The notes: generated by a model not told the origin, from the sequence alone. A stretch of DNA of 64,000 bases from Erysipelothrix anatis (GCF_009828745.1 NZ_WTSX01000005.1:62001-126000), one strand, 5' to 3'. Shown: positions 1 to 9,489, numbered from the stretch's first letter. Numbers and translations: made by a program.

Positions 1-203
1 ACCTTTTGAGCCTCTGAGCCGATTAATTTGCCGTTAACACGGACTTCATCGCCAGGAACAACATGGATTCCCATTTCAGTAACTTTTTTGCCATTAAGGC
101 TAACCCTGCCCTGTGCGATCAATTCTTCGGCTTTGCGACGTGATGCAACACCAGCTTGGGCGATAAATTTTTGTAATCTAATTGCTTGATTTGAAGAGTT
201 CAT
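1..203 (-). CDS. rluB: 23S rRNA pseudouridine synthase B, N-terminal part
   Basis: This is the first 67 codons of a gene that runs off the left edge. The translation starts MNSSNQAIRLQKFIAQAG and continues with ASRRKAEELI, the signature of an S4 RNA-binding domain at the N terminus of RluB/RsuA-type pseudouridine synthases, which modify 23S or 16S rRNA. The catalytic domain is outside the window. The ATG at 201-203 lies inside the end of scpB, a 26-bp overlap, so translational coupling with scpB is likely. The order scpA-scpB-rluB is the usual one in Firmicutes. RluB rather than RsuA or RluE is inferred from this neighbourhood. Confidence 0.85.
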   Translation of the reverse strand, partial: MNSSNQAIRLQKFIAQAGVASRRKAEELIAQGRVSLNGKKVTEMGIHVVPGDEVRVNGKLIGSEAQK

Positions 204-723
204 GAGTTTCATCCAACATTTCTAGTTTTATTTCTGGTAGTTCTTTTAGGGATGTAAGCTTAAAGACATCCATAAATGAGTCTGTAATTTCATAGAGAAT
301 CGGTCTTCCCGGCGTCTCCGCGCGGCCCGATTCTTTCACGAGATCAAGGGCTTCTAAACGACGCATCATCATATCCGAATTAACGCCGCGAATTTCTTCG
401 ATTTCAACTCGTGTAATCGGCTGTTTATAGGCGACGATTGCCAAGGTTTCAAGAGCTGCTTGTGATAATTGGCGATTCTTCTTGAATTCCAACATATCCG
501 TAATCACTTCATGAAGTGCTTCTTTGGTAACAAGTTTTAGCAATCCACCAAATTCGACAAGTTCAAGGCCACGTGATTGAGCATCTAAGCTTTGTTTATA
601 ATTTTGAATTAATTGTTCGAGTTGTTCTGCATCAAGGTTCATCGCAAGCATTAATTGTTCTCGATCTACACCTTCGTCACCAAATGCAAAAAGTATTCCC
701 TCGATTATTCCGAGATTTTCCAT
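178..723 (-). CDS. scpB: Segregation and condensation protein B
   Basis: The 181-residue protein is a winged-helix kleisin partner that joins ScpA and SMC in the bacterial condensin, which compacts and segregates the chromosome. The central LSQAALETLAIVAYKQPITR stretch (about residues 85-104) and the following VEEIRGVNS are the family signature, and length is normal (about 180-200). Its start codon directly abuts the scpA stop codon and its 3' end overlaps rluB, so the three genes look like one transcript. Nothing in the sequence is unusual. Confidence 0.95.
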   Translation of the reverse strand: MENLGIIEGILFAFGDEGVDREQLMLAMNLDAEQLEQLIQNYKQSLDAQSRGLELVEFGGLLKLVTKEALHEVITDMLEFKKNRQLSQAALETLAIVAYKQPITRVEIEEIRGVNSDMMMRRLEALDLVKESGRAETPGRPILYEITDSFMDVFKLTSLKELPEIKLEMLDETHELFKSSN

Positions 724-1449
724 TTATATTCCTCCCCTTAAAAAGACATCATCACCTTGGAAGTTTACTCTGAGTTCTCCCATGCGCAGCATATCTAATA
801 CCGCTAAAAAACTTACGAGTAAATGTTGAAGTGAATATGACTCTTGTAAGAGTGTTTCCAATTTGTACACTTTATCGTTTGTAAATTTACGACGTAAATC
901 CTCAATCACATCATCTACCGAGAGTTCTACTCTCTCAATTGAAACATCTTGTGGATTTGCAATTTTAAACCGTTCCAAGACTTTTGTCATTGCACTCATT
1001 AAGTCATACGGTGTCTGTTCGTAAGTAATGGTGTCGTTGAGTTCTTGACGCAACTGCTTGAAGAGACCTGCAGAAACAGGTTTAGAGAATTGCTTCGATC
1101 GTTCTTCATATCGTTGTGCCAGTTCAATACTGACATCTTTATAACGTTGATATTCGACTAATCGGCGCACTAAATCGGTTTCTGCATCGTCTACAGCATT
1201 TGTATCCAACTCTGATTTGTCACGAGGCAACAGTCGCTTACTTTTGTATTCGATAAGCCCCGCTAACTCACTCATGTACTCGCTCGCCACTTCAAGTTTT
1301 TGTTCTTGCGCTTGGTTAATAAACGTGATGTATTGATTGGCAAGTTCAAGGATATTTAAATCAAAAAGGTCAAGTTTCTTATCCTTGATCAAGTATAGCA
1401 TGAGGTCCAAAGGACCGTTGAATTGTTCGAGTGTAACTTCAAAGTTCAT
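724..1449 (-). CDS. scpA: Segregation and condensation protein A
   Basis: This 241-residue kleisin bridges SMC heads and ScpB in the condensin complex. The N terminus (FEVTLEQFNGPLDLMLYLIK) is the diagnostic ScpA motif, and the C terminus (about residues 160-240) has the winged-helix that binds the SMC head. The gene is the first of the scpA-scpB-rluB group, with 30 bp separating it from the phosphorylase gene upstream. Length is typical for Firmicutes. Confidence 0.95.
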   Translation of the reverse strand: MNFEVTLEQFNGPLDLMLYLIKDKKLDLFDLNILELANQYITFINQAQEQKLEVASEYMSELAGLIEYKSKRLLPRDKSELDTNAVDDAETDLVRRLVEYQRYKDVSIELAQRYEERSKQFSKPVSAGLFKQLRQELNDTITYEQTPYDLMSAMTKVLERFKIANPQDVSIERVELSVDDVIEDLRRKFTNDKVYKLETLLQESYSLQHLLVSFLAVLDMLRMGELRVNFQGDDVFLRGGI

Positions 1450-1479
1450 GAGTGACTCCGTTTCATTATTGTTTCGTTG

Positions 1480-2778
1480 TTATAAGATTGCAGCGATTAA
1501 TTCTGGTTTTTCGATTGTATCGTTATTGATTTCAAAACATGCTACTGCATCCTGTACATGTGATTCAAGAATTTCTTGGTCACTGTAAAGTGTTGCAAGA
1601 ACATCCCCGACTTCAATTTTATTCCCTACTTCTTGTGAAAGCATAATTCCAGCTTTGTAGTCAATTGTGTCTTCTTTCGTTTGACGACCCGCACCAAGAT
1701 GCATGGATACAAGTCCAAGTTCCATAGCTTTCAGATCATGGAGATATCCTTCTTTGTTTGCAATGACTTCTTTTGAATAGGTTGCATGTGTGAAGGTATC
1801 AAGATCTTCAAAGACTGAAATATCGCCACCTTGAGCAGCAATCCAACTTAAGAATACCTCGTAAGCTTTGCCACTTCGCAGTGTTTCCAAAGCCATATCG
1901 TACCCTTTTTCAGGTGAATCTACAAATTGTGCTTGAAATAACATGTATCCGGCTGCGACGAGGCAAAGCTCTTCAAGGTCTTTAGGACCATTGTTTTTCA
2001 GTGTTTCAACGGCTTCGCGAACTTCCAATGCATTACCAATTGCATTTCCAAGTGGCTGATTCATGTTCGTCAGCATCGCATTTACTTCACGGCCTAAGTT
2101 TTGACCAATTTGAATCATTGTTTCAGCAAGTTTACGTGCATCTTCAACAGTTTTCATAAAGGCGCCTTCGCCATACTTAACATCAAGAAGAATACAATCC
2201 GCACCTCCAGCTAATTTCTTTGACATAATTGATGATGCAATTAATGGTAACGCATTAACTGTTCCGGTTACGTCACGTAAGCTATAAAGCACTTTGTCTG
2301 CATAGACTAGATTTCCAGTTTGACCCACAACCGCAACATTAATGTCATTTACTTGTTTTATAAATGCGTCTGATGTTAAAGAGATGTTGTATCCTGGGAT
2401 AGCTTCAAGTTTATCAAGCGTACCCCCAGTATGACCTAAACCACGTCCACTCATTTTCGCAACTTTAGCGCCTGCAGCAGCAACTAAAGGGCTCAAAATA
2501 ATCGTAGTTTTATCCCCTACACCGCCGGTTGAATGTTTGTCTACTTTTTTTCCAGCAATTGCTGTTAAGTCAATAATATCGCCACTGTGGAGCATCGCTT
2601 CGGTAAGTACAGTTGTTTCTTCAACATTCATTCCTTTAAGAACAATTGCCATTAACAAGGCACTTGTTTGATATTCTGGTATTGTATTATTTGTAACACC
2701 TTCAATCCAAAATTTGATTTCTTCTTGCGTTAGCGTTAAGCCATCTCGTTTCTTTTCAATGATATCGACCATTCTCAT
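1480..2778 (-). CDS. pdp: Pyrimidine-nucleoside phosphorylase
   Basis: The 432-residue enzyme reversibly cleaves uridine, thymidine and deoxyuridine with phosphate, releasing the base and a (deoxy)ribose 1-phosphate for salvage. The glycosyltransferase family 3 phosphate-binding signature KVDKHSTGGVGDKTT lies near residues 80-95, followed by KMSGRGLGHTGGTLDK. The ATG at 2778 sits 11 bases behind an AGAGG ribosome site; a second ATG two codons later is too far from it. It follows thyA-dfrA by 2 bp, so thymidylate synthesis and pyrimidine salvage are probably co-transcribed. Pdp rather than thymidine-specific DeoA is inferred from Gram-positive context. Confidence 0.92.
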   Translation of the reverse strand: MRMVDIIEKKRDGLTLTQEEIKFWIEGVTNNTIPEYQTSALLMAIVLKGMNVEETTVLTEAMLHSGDIIDLTAIAGKKVDKHSTGGVGDKTTIILSPLVAAAGAKVAKMSGRGLGHTGGTLDKLEAIPGYNISLTSDAFIKQVNDINVAVVGQTGNLVYADKVLYSLRDVTGTVNALPLIASSIMSKKLAGGADCILLDVKYGEGAFMKTVEDARKLAETMIQIGQNLGREVNAMLTNMNQPLGNAIGNALEVREAVETLKNNGPKDLEELCLVAAGYMLFQAQFVDSPEKGYDMALETLRSGKAYEVFLSWIAAQGGDISVFEDLDTFTHATYSKEVIANKEGYLHDLKAMELGLVSMHLGAGRQTKEDTIDYKAGIMLSQEVGNKIEVGDVLATLYSDQEILESHVQDAVACFEINNDTIEKPELIAAIL

Positions 2779-2780
2779 AA

Positions 2781-3236
2781 TTATTGTTTCCTCTCGTATA
2801 TATTTAATTCAAAAGTATCAAAATGTTTTGTTTCAGTTAGGGCAAACATTTCTAAGTCAATCGCTGGAAAAAAGGTATCGCCTTCAACTTCATTATCAAT
2901 TTTAGAAATGATTAATTTATCTGCAAATTCCATACTTTGTAGATAAATTTCACCACCACCTGCAATAAAATAAGTTTCTTTGTCTTCTTGATGAGCTTTC
3001 AAGAAACTTTGCAAATCATGAATCGCGTTCGGATAGGTTGTGTCACGAGTCACGACGTAAATATCACGTTTATCGAGTTTCTTAGGTAGTCCTTCATATG
3101 TTTTGCGGCCCATAATAAGTTTTTGATGTAACGTCGTATTTCTGAAATGTTGCAAATCTTCTTTATTATGCCACGGCATGCTACCATCTAACCCCAGCGT
3201 ATTTTTATGATTGACGGCAGCGATAATAATGTACAT
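2781..3236 (-). CDS. dfrA: Dihydrofolate reductase
   Basis: This 151-residue enzyme reduces dihydrofolate to tetrahydrofolate with NADPH, restoring the cofactor oxidised by thymidylate synthase. Visible signatures are the N-terminal AAVNHKNTLGLDGSMPWHNKED (substrate and Met20 loop), the LIMGRKTYEGL cofactor segment and FIAGGGEIY. Its ATG overlaps the thyA stop by one base (TAATG), so the two are translationally coupled. Length is slightly short compared with 159-170 residues but all core elements are present. Confidence 0.95.
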   Translation of the reverse strand: MYIIIAAVNHKNTLGLDGSMPWHNKEDLQHFRNTTLHQKLIMGRKTYEGLPKKLDKRDIYVVTRDTTYPNAIHDLQSFLKAHQEDKETYFIAGGGEIYLQSMEFADKLIISKIDNEVEGDTFFPAIDLEMFALTETKHFDTFELNIYERKQ

Positions 3237-4105
3237 TAAACGCTGACCTTCGCTTTTATCAGTGGATGCGGATCGTAACCTACTAGCTCGAAATCTTCAT
3301 AGGAGAAGTCATCGATTGATGATTGATTGCCATGAATCACTAATTGCGGTAGCGTCCGAACGTCTCTTGCCAATTGGGTTTCTACAGCATCAAAATGATC
3401 GGCATAGATATGTGCATCTCCAAACGAGTGAACAAATTCACCAACTTGGAGATCACACACCTTCGCAATCATATGTACTAATAATGCATAGGATGCAATG
3501 TTAAATGGAACACCTAAAAAGATATCTGCACTTCGTTGATACAATTGAAGTGACAACTTTTTGTCTTCAGAAACATAAAATTGTAGAAATGCATGACACG
3601 GTGGCAACGCCATCTCTTCAATAAATTCAGGATTCCATGCACTTAAAATGATGCGTCGTGAATTGGGATTGTGTTTGATTTGTTCAATAACATTATTCAA
3701 TTGATCAACCCCATTAAAATCGCGCCATTGTTTACCATAGACTGGTCCCAAATCACCAAACTGTTTTGCAAAAGCATCATCAGTTTTAATTCGTTCAATG
3801 AATTCAGCCATGGTTTCACCAGTATAAAACTCAGACGCTACGAATTTCTGATAAGGCCATTCATTCCAAATTCGTACATTGTTTTTAACAAGCCACTGAA
3901 TATTCGTGTCACCACTAATAAACCAAAGCAACTCTTTCGCAACAGAAGCAAAGTGAACTTTCTTCGTTGTGAGGAGCGGAAATCCTTCTTGTAAATCAAA
4001 GCGCATTTGATAGCCAAAAACACTACGTGTTCCCGTTCCGGTACGATCACCGCGGTCTTGCCCATGATCTCGAACAAAACGCATCATTTCTAAATAGTTT
4101 TTCAT
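3236..4105 (-). CDS. thyA: Thymidylate synthase (ThyA type)
   Basis: The 289-residue enzyme methylates dUMP to dTMP using methylene-tetrahydrofolate. The catalytic cysteine is Cys170 in [12 protein letters not shown]; the phosphate-binding arginine pair is at 150-151 ([12 protein letters not shown]), and [18 protein letters not shown] forms the rest of the active site. Length is near the 264-residue form with a short insertion around residues 85-120. The gene heads the thyA-dfrA-pdp group. A TATAAT-like -10 at 4125-4130 precedes it, so transcription may start in the 46-bp gap after the SSB-like gene. Confidence 0.96.
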   Translation of the reverse strand: MKNYLEMMRFVRDHGQDRGDRTGTGTRSVFGYQMRFDLQEGFPLLTTKKVHFASVAKELLWFISGDTNIQWLVKNNVRIWNEWPYQKFVASEFYTGETMAEFIERIKTDDAFAKQFGDLGPVYGKQWRDFNGVDQLNNVIEQIKHNPNSRRIILSAWNPEFIEEMALPPCHAFLQFYVSEDKKLSLQLYQRSADIFLGVPFNIASYALLVHMIAKVCDLQVGEFVHSFGDAHIYADHFDAVETQLARDVRTLPQLVIHGNQSSIDDFSYEDFELVGYDPHPLIKAKVSV

Positions 4106-4151
4106 TTTATCACCTATACATTATTATACAAAAAAAACCTTCGTAAAGATA

Positions 4152-4442
4152 CTACTTGGGATGTAAGTACTCGATATGTTCGGCAATTATCATCATTTCA
4201 CCATTGATGAATTCAAGCCGTCCTTTCACAGACATGATATCGTTGATTTTCGCATGATCTAGAATTTCAAGACATCCACCCTTCCAAATTCTCATTGGAA
4301 GGATTGTGTTTAAAAACGTTCCATCAGATTGTCGGAAATTCGAAGTCACTTCGAGTTCAAAGTCTGCATAATTTTGTACTGTATGGTTTACTGCTTTTTC
4401 GGGGAGTCGGTGTAAATACCCGACTGTTTGGACAACATTCAT
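4152..4442 (-). CDS. Short SSB-like OB-fold protein
   Basis: A 96-residue protein with a pattern of beta strands typical of single-stranded-DNA-binding OB folds: MNVVQTVGYLHRLPE at the N terminus resembles the NxVxLxGxL start of SSB, and IWKGGCLEILDHAKINDIMSVKGRLE resembles the W..A..L...KGD.V.V.GRL core. It has no acidic C-terminal tail, so it is unlikely to serve as the main SSB that recruits partner proteins. It could be an accessory SSB/PriB-like protein. A strong ribosome site (GGAGGTGAC) precedes the ATG. The function is inferred from pattern only. Confidence 0.6.
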   Translation of the reverse strand: MNVVQTVGYLHRLPEKAVNHTVQNYADFELEVTSNFRQSDGTFLNTILPMRIWKGGCLEILDHAKINDIMSVKGRLEFINGEMMIIAEHIEYLHPK

Positions 4443-4496
4443 ATGTCACCTCCTTTTCGCTTAGACTAAAGAAATCATTTTTGATTTGCAAACACC

Positions 4497-4523
4497 AAAA
4501 AAGCAGTGAAATTCACTGCTTTT
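4497..4523 (-). terminator. Intrinsic terminator after ymfH-like gene
   Basis: A 9-bp stem (AGCAGTGAA pairing with TTCACTGCT) followed on the minus strand by a run of six T. It lies 22 bp after the stop of the M16 peptidase gene and separates that unit from the SSB-like gene. Confidence 0.85.
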
Positions 4524-4544
4524 AATCCAATGGCACTGCCATCT

Positions 4545-5798
4545 TTATTGATTTTGGGACATCAACAAGAAACTTGAATTGTCAGTTTTGACCTTAGCTT
4601 TTATTTCGAGAATATCCTCAAAGGTAAGTGCTTGAACCATGCTTAAGAAGCCAAAATAGTGCATTTCTTGGAAATGTTCTCTGGCCACATTAACGGCTAA
4701 ATAATCTGCATTTGATAGCGACATAACCATCTCACCATAGTATCTTTTTTTGAGCTGATCGAACTGTTCTTGATCTGCAATAAGGTGGACCATTTGGTCA
4801 TTAATTATTTCTTCAAAACGTGCGTATTCGGTACCTTCGTTAAAAAAAGTAATCAAAACAAAGGTTTTTTGAACCTCAGTTCCATACGCAAATGAGTGTG
4901 ATATTGCACCTTCGTCGAGCCATGTTTGATAATGTGGGTTTAATTCTGAAAAATTCATTTCTAAGAGCATGTCGAATAGAAACTCTTCTTTTTGAAGACT
5001 CGTCCCTGTATACGGAAGCTTAAACGATAAACTCATTTTAGGTGTTTCTACATTTTCGAAAATTTCGCGACGTGTGTGTTTTACCTCAAGTGGTTCATCA
5101 GGGTAAACATCTTCAACCTGACTTTCTACTTTAATATGGTTCTTAGTTTTTCGTTCAACAATTTCTTTGACGACCTCAGGATCTTCTGGGGTAACAATAG
5201 CCAGAACCATTCGACTATCGTTATAGTTCAGGTCATAAGCCTTACAAAGATCTTCTAGAGTGGTTGCATTAATACTTTCTTCCGTTCCAACGATGTCATA
5301 GATAAATGGAAATTGATGTAATGCATTCCGATAGGTTTCATTGATAAGGCGTGTTATTGGTCGTTGTTCATACATTTTCATTTCTTCAACGATAATTCCT
5401 TTTTCCTTTTCGACACTGTCTGCAGTCACCGTAAATGAGCTTACGAAGTCTAACAGCAAGGAAAGTGGCGCTTCTATCGCACCATTATGACCAAAGTAAT
5501 AAAATGTTTGTTCATAGGATGTAAATGCATTTCCACTTGCTCCCATCGCTGCAAATTGAGACAGAATGTCTCCAGCTTCATCTTCAAACAACTTATGTTC
5601 CAAGAAATGTTGGACACCTTTCTTGTGTTCTATTATTTCGCCATCTTTACGTTGTTGTATATTTAGTGCTCCAAAAGGTGTACCATATACAGCCGCAGAG
5701 CGTTTAAATCCAGGATGATGAATAATATAGGTATACAATCCACTTTCTGTTACGAATGTCGAAACTGATTCATTAAAGCTGTTGTCAATTTTATTCAT
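4545..5798 (-). CDS. ymfH: M16 zinc peptidase, YmfH-like (catalytic member)
   Basis: This 417-residue protein belongs to the pitrilysin/insulinase family. The inverted zinc motif HFLEH is present near residue 64, with the third ligand candidate in the following EKEKGIIVEEM segment, so this is the catalytically competent partner. The preceding gene encodes a related protein without this motif, as in the ymfF-ymfH pair of Bacillus. I chose ATG 5798, just behind AAGGAG, rather than the upstream in-frame start at 5861; it overlaps the previous gene by 8 bp. Substrate is unknown; such pairs are often linked to peptide processing. Confidence 0.85.
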   Translation of the reverse strand: MNKIDNSFNESVSTFVTESGLYTYIIHHPGFKRSAAVYGTPFGALNIQQRKDGEIIEHKKGVQHFLEHKLFEDEAGDILSQFAAMGASGNAFTSYEQTFYYFGHNGAIEAPLSLLLDFVSSFTVTADSVEKEKGIIVEEMKMYEQRPITRLINETYRNALHQFPFIYDIVGTEESINATTLEDLCKAYDLNYNDSRMVLAIVTPEDPEVVKEIVERKTKNHIKVESQVEDVYPDEPLEVKHTRREIFENVETPKMSLSFKLPYTGTSLQKEEFLFDMLLEMNFSELNPHYQTWLDEGAISHSFAYGTEVQKTFVLITFFNEGTEYARFEEIINDQMVHLIADQEQFDQLKKRYYGEMVMSLSNADYLAVNVAREHFQEMHYFGFLSMVQALTFEDILEIKAKVKTDNSSFLLMSQNQ

Positions 5799-7023
5799 GG
5801 TTATTGTCTCCTTCCCCTTGTGCACGATACGCATAAGTAAATGGCGCACCCAGGTGACCAATAACTTCTTTCACCTGTTCTACTGTTACATTTGTTATTT
5901 TCTCTTGTAGTGCTTCAATACTTTCGTCAACACCTAATAACTCATTTCTAAATTGACGGTCAGCAATCCGTTTAAGATTTTCTGTAGTACCTTCTAAACC
6001 TAAATTAAGGTATTGAATCGCAGGTTCGATATCCAGTGATTCCTGCTTCATAATTTCAAATTGCTCCTGAATCAGAGTTAGTGTCTTGTCAAGATTACGA
6101 TCGTTGATACCTGTCGCAATAATCATGACACCGTCAAAAAGCTGACGTGACGCATAAATTGAATACGCCAAACTATGCTTCTCCCGTATATTTTGGAACA
6201 GCAGTGATGACGGCAATTGTCCAAGATACGCAACAAATACTAAATACGCAGCATAGAGATCATGGTATGGGTCAATGTCTGTAGCATATAACGAGACGAT
6301 TTCTGTTTGTCCACCTGCATGATGCTGTGTCATCATTTTTTCCGTGATTTCGGGATAGATAAGTGGGGTTTCTATATTGTTTGAAAATCCCTGATTAAAA
6401 CGCGAGACATCAATGTCGTGAAGATCTCCAACAATATAAATGGACTTAAACGCTTCCTCAACGAGTGTTTGGTGAAAGTCTTTCACCATCTCTACTGTGA
6501 CCGTTTCGATTGCTTCAAGCGTCCCAAATGAGTTAACCGAAAATAGCGAATCGGGTGCAGCGTTCAAAAATGCTTGTTGTTGCGCATAATGAGCGCTGCT
6601 TTCCTTGATGCGAGCATGATGCAAACGCAGACCATCCTTGGCTTCGTTTACCGTCTCTTCATTGATAAGCACTTCATAAAACATATCTGCTAAAAGGTCA
6701 ACTTGTGCTTGTTGTACAGGTTCATCTGTAAACTTCGCATGAATACTTTTAACGGCAATGTCGATGACTTGATACTTACCAGCAGTATATGTATTGCTAC
6801 TTGTTTTTGTGCCATACATAAAGTCCAAACGTTTTTGTAACTGTTCTTTCGTAGGCGTTGCAGTAGTGCGGTCGTTCATCATTCTACTTAAAATGTTTGC
6901 GACGGTGTTTTGTTGATCATTTAATTCGAAAACAACTTTCAAATTGATCAGTACTTCTTTAAATTTTGGTTCATAAATCTTAGTGATGTGAATATTATTT
7001 GCCAGATTAGTGTGTTCAATCAT
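5791..7023 (-). CDS. ymfF: M16 family peptidase-like protein, YmfF-like (non-catalytic)
   Basis: A 410-residue member of the M16 fold that lacks the HxxEH zinc motif: the corresponding N-terminal region reads NILSRMMNDRTTATPTKEQL. It is therefore probably a structural partner of the neighbouring catalytic protein, the usual heterodimer arrangement of M16B peptidases. The C-terminal half keeps the family LREKHSLAYSIYA-like segment (NIREKHSLAYSIYA). The ATG at 7023 has an AGGAG site eight bases upstream; the longer frame beginning at 7071 has none. It is divergent from pncB. Confidence 0.8.
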   Translation of the reverse strand: MIEHTNLANNIHITKIYEPKFKEVLINLKVVFELNDQQNTVANILSRMMNDRTTATPTKEQLQKRLDFMYGTKTSSNTYTAGKYQVIDIAVKSIHAKFTDEPVQQAQVDLLADMFYEVLINEETVNEAKDGLRLHHARIKESSAHYAQQQAFLNAAPDSLFSVNSFGTLEAIETVTVEMVKDFHQTLVEEAFKSIYIVGDLHDIDVSRFNQGFSNNIETPLIYPEITEKMMTQHHAGGQTEIVSLYATDIDPYHDLYAAYLVFVAYLGQLPSSLLFQNIREKHSLAYSIYASRQLFDGVMIIATGINDRNLDKTLTLIQEQFEIMKQESLDIEPAIQYLNLGLEGTTENLKRIADRQFRNELLGVDESIEALQEKITNVTVEQVKEVIGHLGAPFTYAYRAQGEGDNNHE

Positions 7024-7101
7024 GTTATACGCTCCTAAAAATGATACAATAATGCTATAATTGTACATCAATCACAATTAAATAGAAAGCATGGTGACAT
7101 C

Positions 7102-8547
7102 ATGATTCAACCTAAAGATTCTGTTTTCTTAACAGACCTCTACGAGTTTTCAATGGCGTATACATATTTTAAAGAACAACGTCATGAGGAAATTGTCTAT
7201 TTTGACATGTTCACACGAAAAATCCCCAACAAAGGAGGATATTTGATTTTCAATGGTTTATCGAAACTCATTGAAGCTATCAACAATTTTAAATTCCAAC
7301 AAGAACATATCGATTATTTAAAAACACAAGGATTTGATGATCCGGAATTCTTGGATTACTTACTTAATATGGACCTTAACATCGATGTTTGGGCCGTCGA
7401 GGACGGTACTGTCGTCTTCCAAAACGAACCACTTGTAACAGTTCGTGGTACAGTCATCGAAGCTCAACTCATTGAAACGATATTGTTACTTTCAATAAAC
7501 TATTCAACCTTGGTCACGACGAAGGCAAGCCGTATTGTTAATGCGGCTCGTGGGCGCACGGTTCTCGAATTTGGTGCGCGTCGCGCTCATGGATTTGACG
7601 CCTCACTTGATGGTGCACGTGCAGCAATTATTGCGGGGGCAGTGGGAACATCACATACGCTAGCCGGTCATAAATATGGGGCATATGTTGCAGGAACAAT
7701 GGCCCATTCTTTTATCCAACTTCATGATAATGAACTGGATGCATTTATGACATATGCTCGCAACAATCCCGACAACTCTGTCTTCTTAGTCGATACCTAT
7801 GACACCTTGAAATCTGGTATTCCAAATGCAATCAAAGTTGCTAAAGAATATCTAGAACCAAACGGATACCGCCTTAAGGCAATTCGTCTTGACTCTGGAG
7901 ACTTAGCGTATTTATCAAAGGAAGCACGCCGCATGCTCGATGCAAGTGGACTTCAGGATTGTAAGATTATGGCTTCGAATTCACTCGATGAATACTTAAT
8001 TGATGACTTAATTTATCAAGGTGCAGCAATTGATCAATTCGGAGTTGGCGAAAACTTAATTACCTCCAAATCTGAACCAGTCCTTGGTGGTGTCTATAAA
8101 CTTGTAGCACAGGAGCGTGATGGGGCAATCATTCCTAAAATTAAAGTTTCGGAAAATATTGAAAAAATCACGAACCCAGGTCACAAACGACTATACCGTT
8201 TTTATGACAATACAAGCGAAAAAGCCCTTGCCGACTATATCGCTCTTGCCGATGAGATCATCCCTACAGATGAAATAACAATCTTCGATCCTGCAGCACC
8301 TTGGAAGAAGAAGACCTTAACGAATTACCAAGTACGCGAACTTCAAGTTCCAATCTTCGTGAATGGTAAGTGTGTTTATGCACTCCCTCACTTGGATGAT
8401 ATTGCTATCTACTCGAAACGAGAACTAGAAACAATGTGGGATGAAGTGAAGCGTCTGCATTATCCACACCAGTATTATGTGGATTTATCGCAAAAACTTT
8501 ATGATTTAAAATTGTCCTTACTCCACGACATTAACGAAAACAAATAA
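7102..8547 (+). CDS. pncB: Nicotinate phosphoribosyltransferase
   Basis: The 481-residue enzyme converts nicotinate and PRPP to nicotinate mononucleotide, the first step of the Preiss-Handler salvage route to NAD. The N terminus (DSVFLTDLYEFSMAYTYF) and the LEFGARRAHGFDASLDGARAAIIAG segment are characteristic, as is GTMAHSFIQLHDNELDAF and the RLDSGDLAYLSKEAR ribose-phosphate site. Length matches the Gram-positive form. It is transcribed alone, divergent from the M16 pair, and followed by a strong terminator. Dependence on salvaged nicotinate would fit a reduced cofactor biosynthesis. Confidence 0.95.
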   Translation: MIQPKDSVFLTDLYEFSMAYTYFKEQRHEEIVYFDMFTRKIPNKGGYLIFNGLSKLIEAINNFKFQQEHIDYLKTQGFDDPEFLDYLLNMDLNIDVWAVEDGTVVFQNEPLVTVRGTVIEAQLIETILLLSINYSTLVTTKASRIVNAARGRTVLEFGARRAHGFDASLDGARAAIIAGAVGTSHTLAGHKYGAYVAGTMAHSFIQLHDNELDAFMTYARNNPDNSVFLVDTYDTLKSGIPNAIKVAKEYLEPNGYRLKAIRLDSGDLAYLSKEARRMLDASGLQDCKIMASNSLDEYLIDDLIYQGAAIDQFGVGENLITSKSEPVLGGVYKLVAQERDGAIIPKIKVSENIEKITNPGHKRLYRFYDNTSEKALADYIALADEIIPTDEITIFDPAAPWKKKTLTNYQVRELQVPIFVNGKCVYALPHLDDIAIYSKRELETMWDEVKRLHYPHQYYVDLSQKLYDLKLSLLHDINENK

Positions 8548-8552
8548 AAGGA

Positions 8553-8585
8553 AATACCCAATCACATTCAGATTGGGTATTTTTA
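8553..8585 (+). terminator. Intrinsic terminator of pncB
   Basis: A 10-bp perfect stem (ATACCCAATC with GATTGGGTAT, 7-nt loop) followed by TTTT, starting a few bases after the pncB stop. Confidence 0.9.
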
Positions 8586-8618
8586 ATGATAATAACAAGC
8601 ATGTTGTGAAAAAAGCAC

Positions 8619-8658
8619 TTTGTGTTTGCATCGTGAAAGCGTATACTTATTTTAGGAG
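8619..8658 (+). promoter_or_regulatory. Candidate promoter and cre-like site of the AraC gene
   Basis: A -10 candidate TATACT at 8642-8647 lies 16 bp after TTGTGT (8620-8625), followed by an AGGAGG ribosome site. The sequence TGAAAGCGTATACT (8634-8647) overlaps the -10 and matches the CcpA cre consensus TGWNANCGNTNWCA except at two positions. Read by eye only, so the cre assignment is weak. Confidence 0.35.
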
Positions 8659-8667
8659 GATTGACCA

Positions 8668-9489
8668 ATGACCCACACATCGCTTATGAATCATATTAAT
8701 ACGATTCACTTACGTTCTATTCATCATTCAAAATTTGATGCCGATTGGCATTCAACACTACACTCCCATGCTTTCACCGAACTATTTTACGTAATTCGTG
8801 GAACTGGTCGTTTCATATTTCAAGATAACACTACAATTAATGTTCGCGAGGATGATCTCGTCCTTGTTAACCCCAATATCCTACATACTGAATTTTCGGA
8901 TTCTCATGATCCCTTAGAATATATTGTTGTGGCCATTGATGGAATCGAGTTTGTTTCCGAGTATGAAAATGACGGTTTTTCTGTCCATAACTATTACGAA
9001 TACAAACACGAAGTTCTCTACTTTCTAAAATCTTTAGTCACAGAAACTCGGCTTAAAGAACCTTATCACGAAATGATCGTGGATCTTCACCTCAAAAGTC
9101 TCATTATAAGTATTGTACGTCGAACCATCTTGAACCTCACGGTTGTTGTCAATCGTGAAGATGTCAACAACGATTGTATCTTCATCGAAAATTACATCAA
9201 TAAGAATTTTAGAGATTCAATCACACTGGATAAACTCGCTGAACTAACGTTTCTAAATAAGTACTATATCTCACATATCTTCAAAAAACATTCGGGGATG
9301 TCACCCATCGATTTTGTCCTTAACAAACGGATCACAGAAGCAAAACGCTTGCTTGAGAGCACTGATTATTCAATATCACAAATTTCGGCAATTGTCGGAT
9401 TCTCGAGTCCGTCCTACTTCTCGCAGTTTTTTAAGAAAGAAATTGGTATGAGCCCTAGAAAGTATAAAGATACTTTTCAACCAAAATAA
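8668..9489 (+). CDS. AraC-family transcriptional regulator with cupin sensor domain
   Basis: A 273-residue regulator. Residues about 15-100 form a cupin ligand domain (HSTLHSHAFTELFYVIRGTG with spaced histidines), and residues about 170-270 hold the two helix-turn-helix motifs of AraC (LDKLAELTFLNKYYISHIFKKHSGMSP and ISQISAIVGFSSPSYFSQFF, ending GMSPRKYKD). Such proteins usually sense a sugar. It converges on the GH101 glycosidase gene, which makes control of mucin-glycan use a reasonable guess, but no operator was identified. It stands alone with its own promoter and terminator. Confidence 0.92.
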   Translation: MTHTSLMNHINTIHLRSIHHSKFDADWHSTLHSHAFTELFYVIRGTGRFIFQDNTTINVREDDLVLVNPNILHTEFSDSHDPLEYIVVAIDGIEFVSEYENDGFSVHNYYEYKHEVLYFLKSLVTETRLKEPYHEMIVDLHLKSLIISIVRRTILNLTVVVNREDVNNDCIFIENYINKNFRDSITLDKLAELTFLNKYYISHIFKKHSGMSPIDFVLNKRITEAKRLLESTDYSISQISAIVGFSSPSYFSQFFKKEIGMSPRKYKDTFQPK

